64,000 nucleotides of DNA from Methylobacterium sp. J-048 (GCF_022829515.1 NZ_JAKSYL010000287.1:62001-126000), one strand, 5' to 3'; positions 35,526 through 44,559 are shown, numbered from the stretch's first letter. Notes: generated by a model from the sequence alone, not told the origin. Numbers and translations: made by a program.

Positions 35526-36397
35526 GATCCGCCCCCCGCCGGATGCAGCGCCACATAGGTCAGCCGCGCCGGCGAATACCCCGTGGCCCGGTGGAGATCG
35601 TCGAACGCATGCGCCCGGGCGATCAGACCGCCCGCCTGCCGCACCAGCGCGTCGTCGGCCGGCTGCTCGAAATGGCGGCCGTTGCGGGTCCAGCGGATCG
35701 GCTCGGGGCTGTGCTCGGGGCCGGTGATCATTGCGATGGTCGGGTGCGCCGGGCCGCCATGGGCGTGGATCCGGTGGCCGGCGGCGTCGTCGTCGAACAG
35801 CAGGCGGGTCAGGCCGCGGGCGTGGGCCTCCACCACCCGGCGCCCCTGGGCGACGTGGTCATCGAAGAACGCCACCGTCTGGGCCGGATCGATCCCCGAC
35901 CAGTCGGCCGCGGACCAGTCGGCGGTGCTGTAGCGCGCCTGAGGATCGCGGTATTGCAGGCCGGACAGGTCCGGATCGTGGCAGAAGATTTTTGCGCCGG
36001 GACGCGCCATCCGGATGACCCAGGTGGTGAGCCCGCGGAACACGCCGGATTCGATCACGAAATCCGGCTTCAGCGCGCGCATCATGACGTAGAGCTGCAG
36101 CGCGCCGTTGAAGCCGCTGCCGCCTCGTCGCTGCCGTACCGGGGCGGTGGGGATCAGCGCCCAGAACTCCCGGACACTGTCGAGAAGATCTTCGTCCGAC
36201 ACGATACCGGCCGCGGAAAAATCCCGCGCCAGGATCGCGGCGGCGGATTCGAGCAGATGATTGACCTCCCGCGGCGAGGTCGGGCGGTGGCTCCAGTCGG
36301 GGGCGGCCGGGACCAGGTCGTAGCCGAGGCGGTCGAACAGGGGCGATAGCACTTTCCGGCGAAGGCGTTCCAGCATCACGGGCGGGCGCGGCTGCAT
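35522..36397 (-). CDS. predicted methyltransferase-like protein
   Basis: A 291-residue protein whose middle part, ALKPDFVIESGVFRGLTTWV then IRMARPGAKIFCHDPDL, resembles the glycine-rich SAM-binding strand and the acidic end of the second strand of class I methyltransferases. The order of motifs is like the CmcI / sugar O-methyltransferase type. The remainder (DYDLVPAAPDWSHR-like N-terminus, VAFFDDHVAQGRRVVEAHAR, LLFDDDAAGHRIHAHGGPAH) is consistent but not diagnostic. The start overlaps the ATPase stop by one base (TGATG). The stop overlaps the binding-protein GTG. Context suggests it modifies a glycan or small molecule handled by this operon. Assignment moderate. Confidence 0.6.
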   Translation of the reverse strand: MQPRPPVMLERLRRKVLSPLFDRLGYDLVPAAPDWSHRPTSPREVNHLLESAAAILARDFSAAGIVSDEDLLDSVREFWALIPTAPVRQRRGGSGFNGALQLYVMMRALKPDFVIESGVFRGLTTWVIRMARPGAKIFCHDPDLSGLQYRDPQARYSTADWSAADWSGIDPAQTVAFFDDHVAQGRRVVEAHARGLTRLLFDDDAAGHRIHAHGGPAHPTIAMITGPEHSPEPIRWTRNGRHFEQPADDALVRQAGGLIARAHAFDDLHRATGYSPARLTYVALHPAGGGS

Positions 36398-38238
36398 CAG
36401 GCGGCCTCCGCGTCCTGCACGGCTGCGAACCGGACCCGGTGGCCCGCCTCGATCGCCCGCATGGCGCCGGCCTCGTCGGGACCGAGCCGGTAGGGCGCCT
36501 CCCAGCGTGTCGGGTCGTTCTGGTCGCCGGTGATCGCGGCGAAATCGAGCGGGTGGTCGAGGCTCGGGTCCGGCACGGCGGCGAGCAGGGCCCGCGTGTA
36601 GGGATGGACCGGGCGGCGGAACAGGGCGGCGCGAGGCGCCTCCTCGACGATCCGGCCCCGGCACATCACGCTGATCGTATCCGCCATGTAGTCGATCACT
36701 GCCAGGTTGTGGGAAACGATCAGGTAGGACAGCCCGAGGGCGGCTTGCAAATCCTTGAGCAGGTTCAGGATCTGCGCCTGGACCGAGACGTCGAGCGCCG
36801 AGACCGGCTCGTCCAGCACCAGCAGGCGCGGCCGCGGCGCCAGCGCCCGGGCGATGCCGATCCGCTGGCGCTGCCCGCCCGAGAAGGCGTGCGGGTAGCG
36901 GCCGAGGCCGCTCGCCTCCAGCCCGACCATGGCCATCAGCTCCCGGCAGCGGGCTTTGCGCTCGACGGCCGGAATGCCGTGGATCTCCATCGGCTCGGAC
37001 AGGATCTGCCGCACGGTCATGCGCGGATCGAGGGATGCGTATGGATCCTGGAACACGAACTGGACCGTGCGCCGATAGGCGAACAGGGCGTCGCCCGAAA
37101 GTCCATGGACGTCCCGCGGACCGCTGCCGTCGTCGAACAGGATCTTTCCGGCATCGGGGTCCAGCGCCCGCATGATCATCTTCGAGACCGTGGTCTTGCC
37201 GGAGCCGGACTCGCCGACCAGCCCCAGAGTCTCTCCGGCCGCGAGGCTCAGCGACACGTCGGAGACGGCGTGGACCATCCGGGGCTTCTGCCAGAACCGG
37301 CCGGCCCGCAGGGTGTAGCTCTTGCTGACATTCTCGACCCGGAGCAAAGGGCCAGCGGTCTTCGCCTGCGGCTGGACCGGCGGGATCTCGGCGCGGGCCG
37401 GGCGGATCGGGGTCAGGCGCTCGCCGGGCGCCATGTCGAACCGCGGCACCGCATGGAACAGCGCCTGGAGATAGGCGTGGCCGGGCGCGCGCATGACGGT
37501 GTCGCGGGGGCCGGCCTCGACCAGCCGCCCCCGGTAGAGCACGGCGACATCGTGGGCGATGTTGGCGACCACTCCGAGATCGTGGGTGATCAGCAGGATC
37601 GCCATGCCGGTCTCGTCCTGGAGGCGAGCCAGCAGGGCGAGAATCTGGGCCTGGGTGGTAACATCCAAAGCCGTTGTCGGCTCGTCGGCGACCAGCAGGG
37701 CCGGCTTCAGGATCAGCGCCATGGCGATCATGGCGCGCTGGCGCAGGCCGCCGGACAATTCGAACGGGTAGGTCTTCAGGGCGCGCTTCGGGTCCGGGAA
37801 GCCGACCCGGGCCAGGGCCTCCTGGGTGCGGGCGTCGGCCTCCCGGCGGTCGGCGCCGGTATGGATGCGCAGGGCCTCGCCGATCTGATCGCCGACCGTG
37901 TGGAGCGGCGACAGGCAGGTCATCGGCTCCTGGAAGATCATGGCGATCCGCTGGCCGCGGATCGCCCGGAACGCCGCGCCCTCGGTGTCCAGCCGGGCGA
38001 TGTCGGTTTCTTCCGGCCCGTCCCGGAACAGGATTTTTCCGCGTGTGATCGACGCGGAGCCCGGCAGGATGCCCATGATCGCCTGGGCGGTGACCGACTT
38101 GCCCGAGCCGGATTCGCCGACCAGCGCCAGGGTCTCCCCGCGCATCACGTCCAGCGACAGGCCGTGCAGCGCCTCGAACGGTCCGGTTTCCGTGCGGAAC
38201 GCGACCGCGAGGTCGCGGATGGACAGAAGCGGGCTCAA
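36397..38238 (-). CDS. ABC transporter ATP-binding protein, tandem nucleotide-binding domains (YejF type)
   Basis: Fused double ATPase of 613 residues energising a peptide-type importer. Domain 1 has Walker A GESGSGKS at 41-48 and a signature and Walker B in FELSGGLRQRAMIAMALILK and LLVADEPTTALDV. Domain 2, after about residue 300, has GESGSGKTTVSKM, FSGGQRQRIGIARALAPRPR and LLVLDEPVSALDVS. Each ends in the OppD/F-type RxxxAPxHPYT-like segment, such as LFRRPVHPYTRALLAAVPD. The start is a TTG at 38238, overlapping the upstream stop as TTGA, with GAGG five bases before. Partners are the permeases and binding protein downstream. Confidence 0.93.
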   Translation of the reverse strand: MSPLLSIRDLAVAFRTETGPFEALHGLSLDVMRGETLALVGESGSGKSVTAQAIMGILPGSASITRGKILFRDGPEETDIARLDTEGAAFRAIRGQRIAMIFQEPMTCLSPLHTVGDQIGEALRIHTGADRREADARTQEALARVGFPDPKRALKTYPFELSGGLRQRAMIAMALILKPALLVADEPTTALDVTTQAQILALLARLQDETGMAILLITHDLGVVANIAHDVAVLYRGRLVEAGPRDTVMRAPGHAYLQALFHAVPRFDMAPGERLTPIRPARAEIPPVQPQAKTAGPLLRVENVSKSYTLRAGRFWQKPRMVHAVSDVSLSLAAGETLGLVGESGSGKTTVSKMIMRALDPDAGKILFDDGSGPRDVHGLSGDALFAYRRTVQFVFQDPYASLDPRMTVRQILSEPMEIHGIPAVERKARCRELMAMVGLEASGLGRYPHAFSGGQRQRIGIARALAPRPRLLVLDEPVSALDVSVQAQILNLLKDLQAALGLSYLIVSHNLAVIDYMADTISVMCRGRIVEEAPRAALFRRPVHPYTRALLAAVPDPSLDHPLDFAAITGDQNDPTRWEAPYRLGPDEAGAMRAIEAGHRVRFAAVQDAEAA

Positions 38239-40523
38239 CCTGTCCTCGCAGCCGGTGAACCCGAAAGATTAGATCCCACTTCGCCGGTTTCCACCGTGTC
38301 GCCGGAAAATAGGTTTTGCGGATCGAGACATGTCACCGCCGGATGGTGGCGGAGCCGTGCTAGGAGGTCGGTGACGAAGGCCCAGATCATCGCGTCGTGG
38401 GCGAGGTGATGGGTCAGCAGGCCGACAGGGCGCGACGGGTTTTCCGCGATGCCGGCGGCGAGGTCCTGCAGCAGCGCGTCGGGGTCGCGGAGCGAGCGGG
38501 TGCCGCGCCAGTCGATCGGATCCAGCGTCGCGTCCGCGCGAACCAGCCCCGGGATCGCCGGCCCGGGCACGGCAGACAGCCCGCGATAGCCGAGGCCCGG
38601 CAGGGCGGCGGCGAGATCCGGCGCGAGCCGGTTCCACGGCGGCACGAAGACCGGCAGCAGCGCCGCTTCCGGCAGCCGCTCCCTGGCGATCCGCAACCCG
38701 GCGGCGGCATCCGCCATCAGCGCGTCGAGGGGGCGATGCACGCCGAACTCCGCGGGCTTCTCATCGGGAGGGGCGTGGTCGTGATGGGCCAGGCCATGGA
38801 CGGCGACGCTGAGGGGTTTTGCCGAAGCCAGACGGGCTCCGAGGGACGGCTCGATCCGGGCCGGGATCGCGGCGAGCAGGAGCGGGACGGCATGGGCCTC
38901 GGCCAGCTCGATCAGCCGGTCGAGGGCAGGGGAGGCCGCCACGGCATCATCGTCCCGCCACCAGAACGGCACGCGCTGGCCCCGGGCGGCCGCTTCATCC
39001 AGCGCTTCTCGCAGGGCGGTGAAACCCAACCGCGCGCTCTCCCTCCCCCCTCTGCGGGGGAGGGTACCCTGCGCAGCAGGGGGGGAGAGGGGAGCGCCGT
39101 GTCCGGACAGGGTGTGCCGGGAGCCGAAACCCGCAGCGTCGCGCTGCCCCTCCCCCGCAGAGGGGGGAGGGAGGGGCGCGTGTCGGACGCGGGTGTTCTG
39201 ATCCTCGACGGTTGCAAGGTTCACGGCCCACTGCGTGCCGCCCGCGACACGCCCCCTCTCCCGTGCGGGAGAGAGTTGGGGTGAGGGACCAAGTCTTTCC
39301 GGAAAGGTCGCACCCCTCACCCTGTCCCTCTCCCGCACGGGAGAGGGGACCAACCCTGCATCCGGCAACGCCTGACCCGCCGGGGAGACCTGAACGCTGC
39401 GACCGACCAAAAAATCCTCGACGATCCCAACCGTCCGCGCCGCCCCGCCGAGATCGATCCCGTGCGGCTCGGGCGGCTTTGCGCCCAATTGGGCGTTCAC
39501 CGCTTGCAGGAGTGATGCCGCAGTCAGTTCCGCCTCCGGCAGCACCCGCGCGAGGCCGCGTCCGGCGAGGTAGCCCGCACGCAGCCGCTGCTCGGTCTCG
39601 CCGCCGGCCGCGAACGGGACCAGCACGGCGGGCGTGGCCGTCGCGAGGAGATCGATGGCGGTGTTGTAGCCGCACTGGCTCACCGACAGGGCCGCCCCGG
39701 CGAGCAGGGCGCGATAATCGGGGCGGGCGCGTCCGATCGTGCCGTCCGTCAGGCCGCGTCCGAGCGCGGCGAGTTCGGCCTCCGGCACGCCGTGTCCCGC
39801 CAGGATCCGCCATCCGAGCGCCGGCTGGAGCCGCGCGGCCTCCGCGGAGGCTCTCAGCAGGCCGAGCCCCGCCGGCCCGGAGCCGGCCGCGACCAGGACG
39901 CCTTCGCGCGTCGCCGACGGCGGGCATGTGGTGCCCTCGTCAACATAGCCGGTGTACCGGATTTTTCGCGCGGTCCCGGCATCGAGCGGCCAGGAGGCGT
40001 CGAGCGGCACCAGCGCCGGATCGCCGTGGACCAGCACGGCATCGTAGAGCCGCGCCACCCGGTCATGCGCCTGCGCGATCCGTTCCGGCTTCGCGGAGGC
40101 AACCAGGATGTCGCGCACCGAGGCCAGCACCAGCGGGCGCGGCCGGCGTTCCTGCGCAGCCTCCACCAGGGCCAGGAACTCGGCGGCCAGCGCCCGGCGG
40201 CCGAACGGGAACAGCTCGGTGATCACCGCGTCGGGCGCGACATCGGCCAGCGCATCCAGCAGCAGGGCGCGGCGGCGCGCGAACAGAGCCGCATCGGCCG
40301 GGGATCCATCCGGTCCCAGCGGGCGGGCGAAATCGGTGCCGACGACGTGGAGCGGCGGCAATTGCACCCAACGCAGGCCGTCCGGGCGGACCATCGGGGC
40401 CGGCACGCCGCCCGAGACCAGCACGGCCTCGTGGCCCGCCGCCGCAAACGCCCGCCCCAGGGCGGCGGCCCGGGTCAGATGGCCGGCGCCGAGGAGATGC
40501 GTGACCGCGATCAGGACGCGCAT
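38235..40523 (-). CDS. glycosyltransferase-polysaccharide deacetylase fusion with repeat-derived linker
   Basis: A 762-residue two-domain protein. Residues 1-385 are a GT-B glycosyltransferase: MRVLIAVTHLLGAGHLTRAA is like the MurG/GT28 N-terminus, and SVSQCGYNTAIDLLATATPA, VLVPFAAGGETEQRLRAGYL form the donor-binding half. Residues 500-762 are a polysaccharide deacetylase-like domain with PFWWRDDDAVA, VAVHGLAHHDHAPP and a late LLTHHLAHDAMI, giving the Asp and His metal ligands. The linker, about 385-500, is largely encoded by two palindromic repeats. The ATG at 40523 lies inside the previous gene's end. Cytoplasmic location is likely since no signal is seen. The fusion could be a genuine bifunctional enzyme or two merged genes. 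Confidence 0.8.
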   Translation of the reverse strand: MRVLIAVTHLLGAGHLTRAAALGRAFAAAGHEAVLVSGGVPAPMVRPDGLRWVQLPPLHVVGTDFARPLGPDGSPADAALFARRRALLLDALADVAPDAVITELFPFGRRALAAEFLALVEAAQERRPRPLVLASVRDILVASAKPERIAQAHDRVARLYDAVLVHGDPALVPLDASWPLDAGTARKIRYTGYVDEGTTCPPSATREGVLVAAGSGPAGLGLLRASAEAARLQPALGWRILAGHGVPEAELAALGRGLTDGTIGRARPDYRALLAGAALSVSQCGYNTAIDLLATATPAVLVPFAAGGETEQRLRAGYLAGRGLARVLPEAELTAASLLQAVNAQLGAKPPEPHGIDLGGAARTVGIVEDFLVGRSVQVSPAGQALPDAGLVPSPVRERDRVRGATFPERLGPSPQLSPARERGRVAGGTQWAVNLATVEDQNTRVRHAPLPPPSAGEGQRDAAGFGSRHTLSGHGAPLSPPAAQGTLPRRGGRESARLGFTALREALDEAAARGQRVPFWWRDDDAVAASPALDRLIELAEAHAVPLLLAAIPARIEPSLGARLASAKPLSVAVHGLAHHDHAPPDEKPAEFGVHRPLDALMADAAAGLRIARERLPEAALLPVFVPPWNRLAPDLAAALPGLGYRGLSAVPGPAIPGLVRADATLDPIDWRGTRSLRDPDALLQDLAAGIAENPSRPVGLLTHHLAHDAMIWAFVTDLLARLRHHPAVTCLDPQNLFSGDTVETGEVGSNLSGSPAARTG
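39039..39173. repeat. palindromic repeat family B-like (copy 3), inside a coding region
   Basis: A 26-base perfect inverted repeat: left arm CTCCCTCCCCCCTCTGCGGG (then GGAGGG), right arm CCCTCCCCCGCAGAGGGGGG (then AGGGAG). Further inner symmetry includes CCCTGCGCAGCAGGG. It encodes residues about 451-495 of the fusion protein. Confidence 0.88.
39253..39349. repeat. palindromic repeat family B copy 2, inside a coding region
   Basis: Nearly identical to the element at 35345: CCCCTCTCCCGTGCGGGAGA ... CCTCACCCTGTCCCTCTCCC then GCACGGGAGAGGGGA. It encodes residues about 392-423 of the glycosyltransferase-deacetylase protein, in a different reading frame from the copy in the binding-protein gene. 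Confidence 0.92.
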
Positions 40524-41791
40524 GCGGCCAGCTCCGGTTCCGCGTTTTTTGCTGATCGGGCGAGACCTGCCGAGAGACACAGGGCCTCGGCGATCAGGTC
40601 AACGGCCGACGCTTCCGAGAAATCCTGCACCAGTCGCACCCGCGCCGCAGCACCGAGGCGCAGACGCAGGGCCGGATCGGCGGCGAGGCGGGCGAGGGCG
40701 GCGGCGAGGGCTGCCGGATCGCCGGGGGCGACCAGCGTGCCGTGAGTGCCGTCTGTGATGAATTCCGGCGTGCCCGCGAAGGCGGTCGCCAGGATCGGCA
40801 GCGCCTGGCTCGTGGCCTCCATCAGCACGTTGGGCAGCCCGTCCCGATCGCCGCCCGGGGCGGGCTTGGTCGGCAGCACGAACAGGTCGGCCTCCCGCAT
40901 CGCCGCGACCACCGCCGGCTGCGCTAGGGCGCCCCGGAACGCGATCTTTTTCGAAAGACCCCGCTCGCGGGTTCGCGCTTCAAGGGCGCCGCGCAGCTCG
41001 CCGCCACCGATCAGGTCGAGGCGCCAGTGCAGGCCGGGGGGCAGGGCGGCGAGGGCGTCGATCAGGTCGTCATGGCCCTTCTTGGCGACCAGCCGGCCGA
41101 CGCAGACGAGCCGCAGCGGCGCGCCCGGATCGGTCCCGTCGCGGGGCTCGCGGATCGGTGGCGGGGCGGGGAAGCGCGCGAGGTCGAGGCCGTGATAGGC
41201 GAGCCGCGTCCGGCCCGGCGCCAGGGCTTCGAGGCGGGCGAGCCCGTCGCGGGTGCAGGTCACACCCCAGGCCGCGTCGCGCAGTTTTTCCGTGAGTTCC
41301 CAGGCGGGCGTCGTCCAGATGTCTTTGGCGTGGGCGGAAAAGCTCCAGCGCCGCCCGGTCAGCAGCGCGGCGTAGCGGGCGACGCTGGCCGGCGTGTGCA
41401 GGAAATGCACGTGGATATGGCTGACCGCGGCCGGCAGTTCTCGCGCGAGGACCAGCGCCTGCCCCAGCCGGCGCAGGCGCGAGGCCGAGGGGTCGCGAAA
41501 CAGATCGCGGACGAACAGGGCGAGCAGGGCCGGCAGGCGCGGCCGCGTCAGGGCGGCGCCGAGGCCGCGCAGCACCCGCAGGGGCGCGTCGTGCAGGTAT
41601 TCGGGCAGGTAGGCGGCGGGCGCCTGGATCGCCGCGTGCATCGGGTGGCGGGCGCGGTCGGTGGGGCGGCGCAGGGACCAGATCTCCAGGGGCAGGCCGC
41701 GCCGCTCCAGGGCCAGCAGCTCCTGGGCGATGAAGGTCTCGGACAGGCGCGGATAGCCCTTCAGCACCACCGCGATGCGTTTCTCCGTCAC
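40511..41791 (-). CDS. glycosyltransferase family 4 protein
   Basis: Retaining GT-B glycosyltransferase of 426 residues. The start RIAVVLKGYPRLSETFIAQE is typical of the colanic acid/exopolysaccharide GT4 branch (WcaL-like). The C-terminal half has RLVCVGRLVAKKGHDDLIDA, GGGELRGALEARTRERGLS, and ADLFVLPTKPAPGGDRDGLP then NVLMEA, the donor-binding EX7E-type region. No signal or membrane helix. The GTG at 41791 overlaps the upstream stop (GTGA). The end overlaps the next gene's start by 13 bases. The acceptor is unknown; a surface or storage polysaccharide is likely from the family. Confidence 0.88.
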   Translation of the reverse strand: MTEKRIAVVLKGYPRLSETFIAQELLALERRGLPLEIWSLRRPTDRARHPMHAAIQAPAAYLPEYLHDAPLRVLRGLGAALTRPRLPALLALFVRDLFRDPSASRLRRLGQALVLARELPAAVSHIHVHFLHTPASVARYAALLTGRRWSFSAHAKDIWTTPAWELTEKLRDAAWGVTCTRDGLARLEALAPGRTRLAYHGLDLARFPAPPPIREPRDGTDPGAPLRLVCVGRLVAKKGHDDLIDALAALPPGLHWRLDLIGGGELRGALEARTRERGLSKKIAFRGALAQPAVVAAMREADLFVLPTKPAPGGDRDGLPNVLMEATSQALPILATAFAGTPEFITDGTHGTLVAPGDPAALAAALARLAADPALRLRLGAAARVRLVQDFSEASAVDLIAEALCLSAGLARSAKNAEPELAACAS

Positions 41792-43032
41792 GAGAAGGCC
41801 CGCGCCCGGGCGCCCAGAATCCCCGGGCCGGCCAGCGCCCGGACCCGGCGTGCGACCGCGTCGAGCCCGTCGAGCAGGCCCGGGACCAGCACCCGCGACG
41901 GCGCGCTCTGGTCCGGCAGCGCGCGCAAAGCCGCAGCCATGCGGGCGGGCGCGCGTCCGTCGGCCTCCAGCAGAACCCGGGCGAGGCCGAGCTGCTCGGC
42001 CGCCAGCGCCCGGATCGCCTGCTCCCGGCGCGGCTCGGTGCGCGGCACCAGGATCGCCCGCAGATCGAACGACAGGATCTCGCAGAAGGTGTTGTAACCG
42101 CCCATCGCCACGACCCCGGCGGCCTTGCGCATCAGGAACTCGATCTGGCTGTCGAAGGTGATCGCCGCGATCTTTCCGCCGAGCCGGTCGATCCGGGCCG
42201 TGAACCCGTCCCGGGTGGCGTCGTCGAGGAACGGTCCGAAGGCGATCAGGGAGGGCAGGGGGATGCCGGGATCGGTCTCGTAGGCGGCGATCACCCAGTC
42301 GATCAGCGCGGCGCCGTCGCCGCCGCCGCCGGGCGTGACCAGCACGAACGGGCCCCGGGCGATGGCCGGCTCCTCGCGGCCGGCGCGCATCTCCGGCACT
42401 TCCCGGCGCAGATAGCCGGTGTAGATCAGCCGCTCGGCGATCCGGGCGGCCATCTCGGGCTCCATCGGCAGGGCCGCCAGGGGCTCGTGGATGCGGCTGA
42501 GGCCGTAGACCCAGATCTCGTCGTAGAACCGCGCCATGATCTCGGCGGCGCCCTTGCGCTCCCATTCGGGTACGAGGCGGTCGGCATCGTCGAGCACGTC
42601 GCGCAGGCCGAGCACCAGCCGCGTACCCCGGGCGGAGGCGGATTCCAGCACCGGCATCAGCTCGCCGTGGAAGCCCGCGGGCTCCTTGTCGACCAGGATC
42701 AGGTCGGGGGCGAAGCTGGTGTCGGTCCGGGCGATGATCGCCGCGCGCTGCTCCACCGTGCGGGCGAGCGGCGTGGTGCCGTCCAAGCTGGCATAGTTGC
42801 CGTCGGCGAACTTGGTCACCGGCGGCAGCCGCACGGTGTAGACCCCGGGCGCGAAGGCGTAGCGGTCGACCACCGGCGAGCCTGAGATGATCATCGCCCG
42901 GGCGCCGCGGTTGCAGGCCACGATGGCGTTGGCGATCGCCCGCGAGCGCCGCAGGTGGCCGAGCCCGAACGTGTCGTGGCTGTAGATCAGGACGCGCGGG
43001 GCGGGGGAGGCCTCGTCCGCTCGCATCGTCAT
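41788..43032 (-). CDS. GT28-like glycosyltransferase
   Basis: A GT-B type transferase of about 414 residues from the ATG at 43032. The N-terminal domain has RVLIYSHDTFGLGHLRRSRA, the GHLxR loop of the MurG/MGDG-synthase group, and DLILVDKEPAGFHGELMPVL. The C-terminal domain has PFVLVTPGGGGDGAALIDWV and VVAMGGYNTFCEILSFDLRA, a typical nucleotide-sugar site, then PRTEPRREQAIRA. Alternative starts at 43083 and 43026 exist; the conserved region begins soon after 43032. It is the first gene of the eight-gene operon, divergent from the GT87 gene. Acceptor unknown. Confidence 0.85.
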   Translation of the reverse strand: MTMRADEASPAPRVLIYSHDTFGLGHLRRSRAIANAIVACNRGARAMIISGSPVVDRYAFAPGVYTVRLPPVTKFADGNYASLDGTTPLARTVEQRAAIIARTDTSFAPDLILVDKEPAGFHGELMPVLESASARGTRLVLGLRDVLDDADRLVPEWERKGAAEIMARFYDEIWVYGLSRIHEPLAALPMEPEMAARIAERLIYTGYLRREVPEMRAGREEPAIARGPFVLVTPGGGGDGAALIDWVIAAYETDPGIPLPSLIAFGPFLDDATRDGFTARIDRLGGKIAAITFDSQIEFLMRKAAGVVAMGGYNTFCEILSFDLRAILVPRTEPRREQAIRALAAEQLGLARVLLEADGRAPARMAAALRALPDQSAPSRVLVPGLLDGLDAVARRVRALAGPGILGARARAFS

Positions 43033-43170
43033 CGCCGCCCCCGTTGACGGCGCGAATGTCGCAGCCGCGCTCGTCTCGCACAAGCCGGGCCGTTGGGCAA
43101 ACCCCGTCGTTAACGACGCCGGAACCGGCCTCGCCTAGGCTGAACTCCTCGAACGCCGCCGAAAGCCGCC

Positions 43171-44436
43171 ATGTCCGCGCCCCTCACGATCGCCGCGCCG
43201 GTGTCGCGCGGGACCGCCCTCTGGGCCGACCTGAAGGATCTCGCCGGCAGCGATGCCCGGCTGTTCGCCTTCGGCAAGCGCGCCGCCTGGGTGCTGGTGC
43301 CGTTGACGCTGGCCATCGTGTTCGTGGTGTTCGGCACCGGCCCGGAGCCGCGCCGGAACTGGTATGGCGACATGCTGGGCAACGATTTCAGCCAGATCTG
43401 GGTGGCCGGCCGGGCCGCGCTGGAAGGAAGGGGCGGCGAGCCCTACGACCTGCCGGTCCATCTCGAGAACCTGAAGGCCGCGTTCGGGCCGGAGTGCCGC
43501 TTCGCCTGGCACTACCCGCCGGTCTTCCTGATGCCGGCAGCCGCCTTCGCGACCCTGGAGCCGCTTCCGGCCTTCTGGCTCTGGACCGTCCTGTCTCTGG
43601 GCGTCTTCGCCGGGGCGATGTGGTTCGCATCCGGCCGGAGCGACGCGGCCTGGATCGCGCTCGCCCACCCGCTGGTGTTCTGCAACCTGTCCTACGGGCA
43701 GAACGGCCTGTTCACGGCCGCGCTCATGACCGTCGGGGCGCTGCTGGTCGATCGCCGCCCCTGGCTCGCCGGGCTGTGCTTCGGCCTGCTGGCCTACAAG
43801 CCGCATTTCGCCGCCCTGGCGCCGCTGCTCCTGCTGATCACCGGTCGACGAACCTGCCTGGCCTCCTGCCTGGCGACCGCGCTCGCCCTGTGCGGCGCCT
43901 CGCTGGCCCTGTTCGGCACCGCGCCCTGGCTCGGTTTCCTTGGGACGTTGGGTGAGACCAACCGGATCATCCTGCAGAAGGCGGCGGCCGGGCTCGAGCT
44001 CAACGCCAGCGCGTTCGGGGCCGTGCGCCTGCTTGGCGGCCCGATCGCTGTCGCCTGGGCGCTCCAGGCGGTGGTGGCCGCCCTCGCGCTCGGGCTGGCC
44101 CTCCGCGCCTGGACCAAGCCGGCCGAGCCCGCCCTGCGCGCCGCCGCCCTGCTCGCCGCCGCGCCGCTGCTGTCGCCCTACCTGCCGGTCTACGACCTCG
44201 TGCCCCTGGTCCCGGCGACGCTGCTGCTGGTGCTCGAAGCCCGCCGCACCGGCGGCCTGCGCCGCCACGAGCGCGGGCTGCTGCTCGCGACGCCCCTGTT
44301 CGCGCTGCTGCGCGAGGGCGCGGGGCTCACGGGTTTCCCGCTTGGCCTGATCCTAGGTCTGGCGACCTTGGCCTGCATCGCCGACCGGATCCGCCCGTGG
44401 CGATTTTTGGGAGGGCGCCGGTCCGCTCTGGCCTGA
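43171..44436 (+). CDS. GT87-type (DUF2029) membrane glycosyltransferase
   Basis: Polytopic membrane protein of 421 residues with about ten hydrophobic helices. The first loop carries GNDFSQIWVAGRAALEGRGG and an acidic catalytic-type Asp, and WHYPPVFLMPAAAFATLEPL follows, a pattern shared by GT87/DUF2029 mannosyltransferase-like proteins. HPLVFCNLSYGQNGLFTAAL is another family stretch. Such proteins use polyprenyl-phosphate sugars as donors in the periplasm. It is divergent from the glycosyltransferase operon, with about 140 bases between them, so co-regulation is plausible. The ATG at 43171 is the natural start. Exact activity unknown. Confidence 0.8.
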   Translation: MSAPLTIAAPVSRGTALWADLKDLAGSDARLFAFGKRAAWVLVPLTLAIVFVVFGTGPEPRRNWYGDMLGNDFSQIWVAGRAALEGRGGEPYDLPVHLENLKAAFGPECRFAWHYPPVFLMPAAAFATLEPLPAFWLWTVLSLGVFAGAMWFASGRSDAAWIALAHPLVFCNLSYGQNGLFTAALMTVGALLVDRRPWLAGLCFGLLAYKPHFAALAPLLLLITGRRTCLASCLATALALCGASLALFGTAPWLGFLGTLGETNRIILQKAAAGLELNASAFGAVRLLGGPIAVAWALQAVVAALALGLALRAWTKPAEPALRAAALLAAAPLLSPYLPVYDLVPLVPATLLLVLEARRTGGLRRHERGLLLATPLFALLREGAGLTGFPLGLILGLATLACIADRIRPWRFLGGRRSALA

Positions 44437-44465
44437 GCATCCGCGCCGTTTGCGGGGGCCTCACG

Positions 44466-44559
44466 CCGTCATCGCAAGCGCAGCGAAGCAACCCGGGCGG
44501 GCGCGCGATCCCCGAACCGAGCGTTTCCCTGAATTGCTTCGCCGAGCTCGCAATGACGG
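44466..44559. repeat. dispersed palindromic repeat, family C copy 2
   Basis: Arms CCGTCATCGCAAGCGCAGCG then AAGCAACCC, and TTGCTTCGCCGAGCTCGCAA then TGACGG. Matches the copy at 10523. It lies just downstream of the GT87 gene, where its transcript could act as a hairpin. Confidence 0.87.

Noticed and set aside
39253..39349. Repeat-derived Arg/Pro-rich stretch as a novel protein domain
   Set aside because: The same DNA occurs in another gene in a different frame, so the stretch is a by-product of the palindromic element and not a folded domain.
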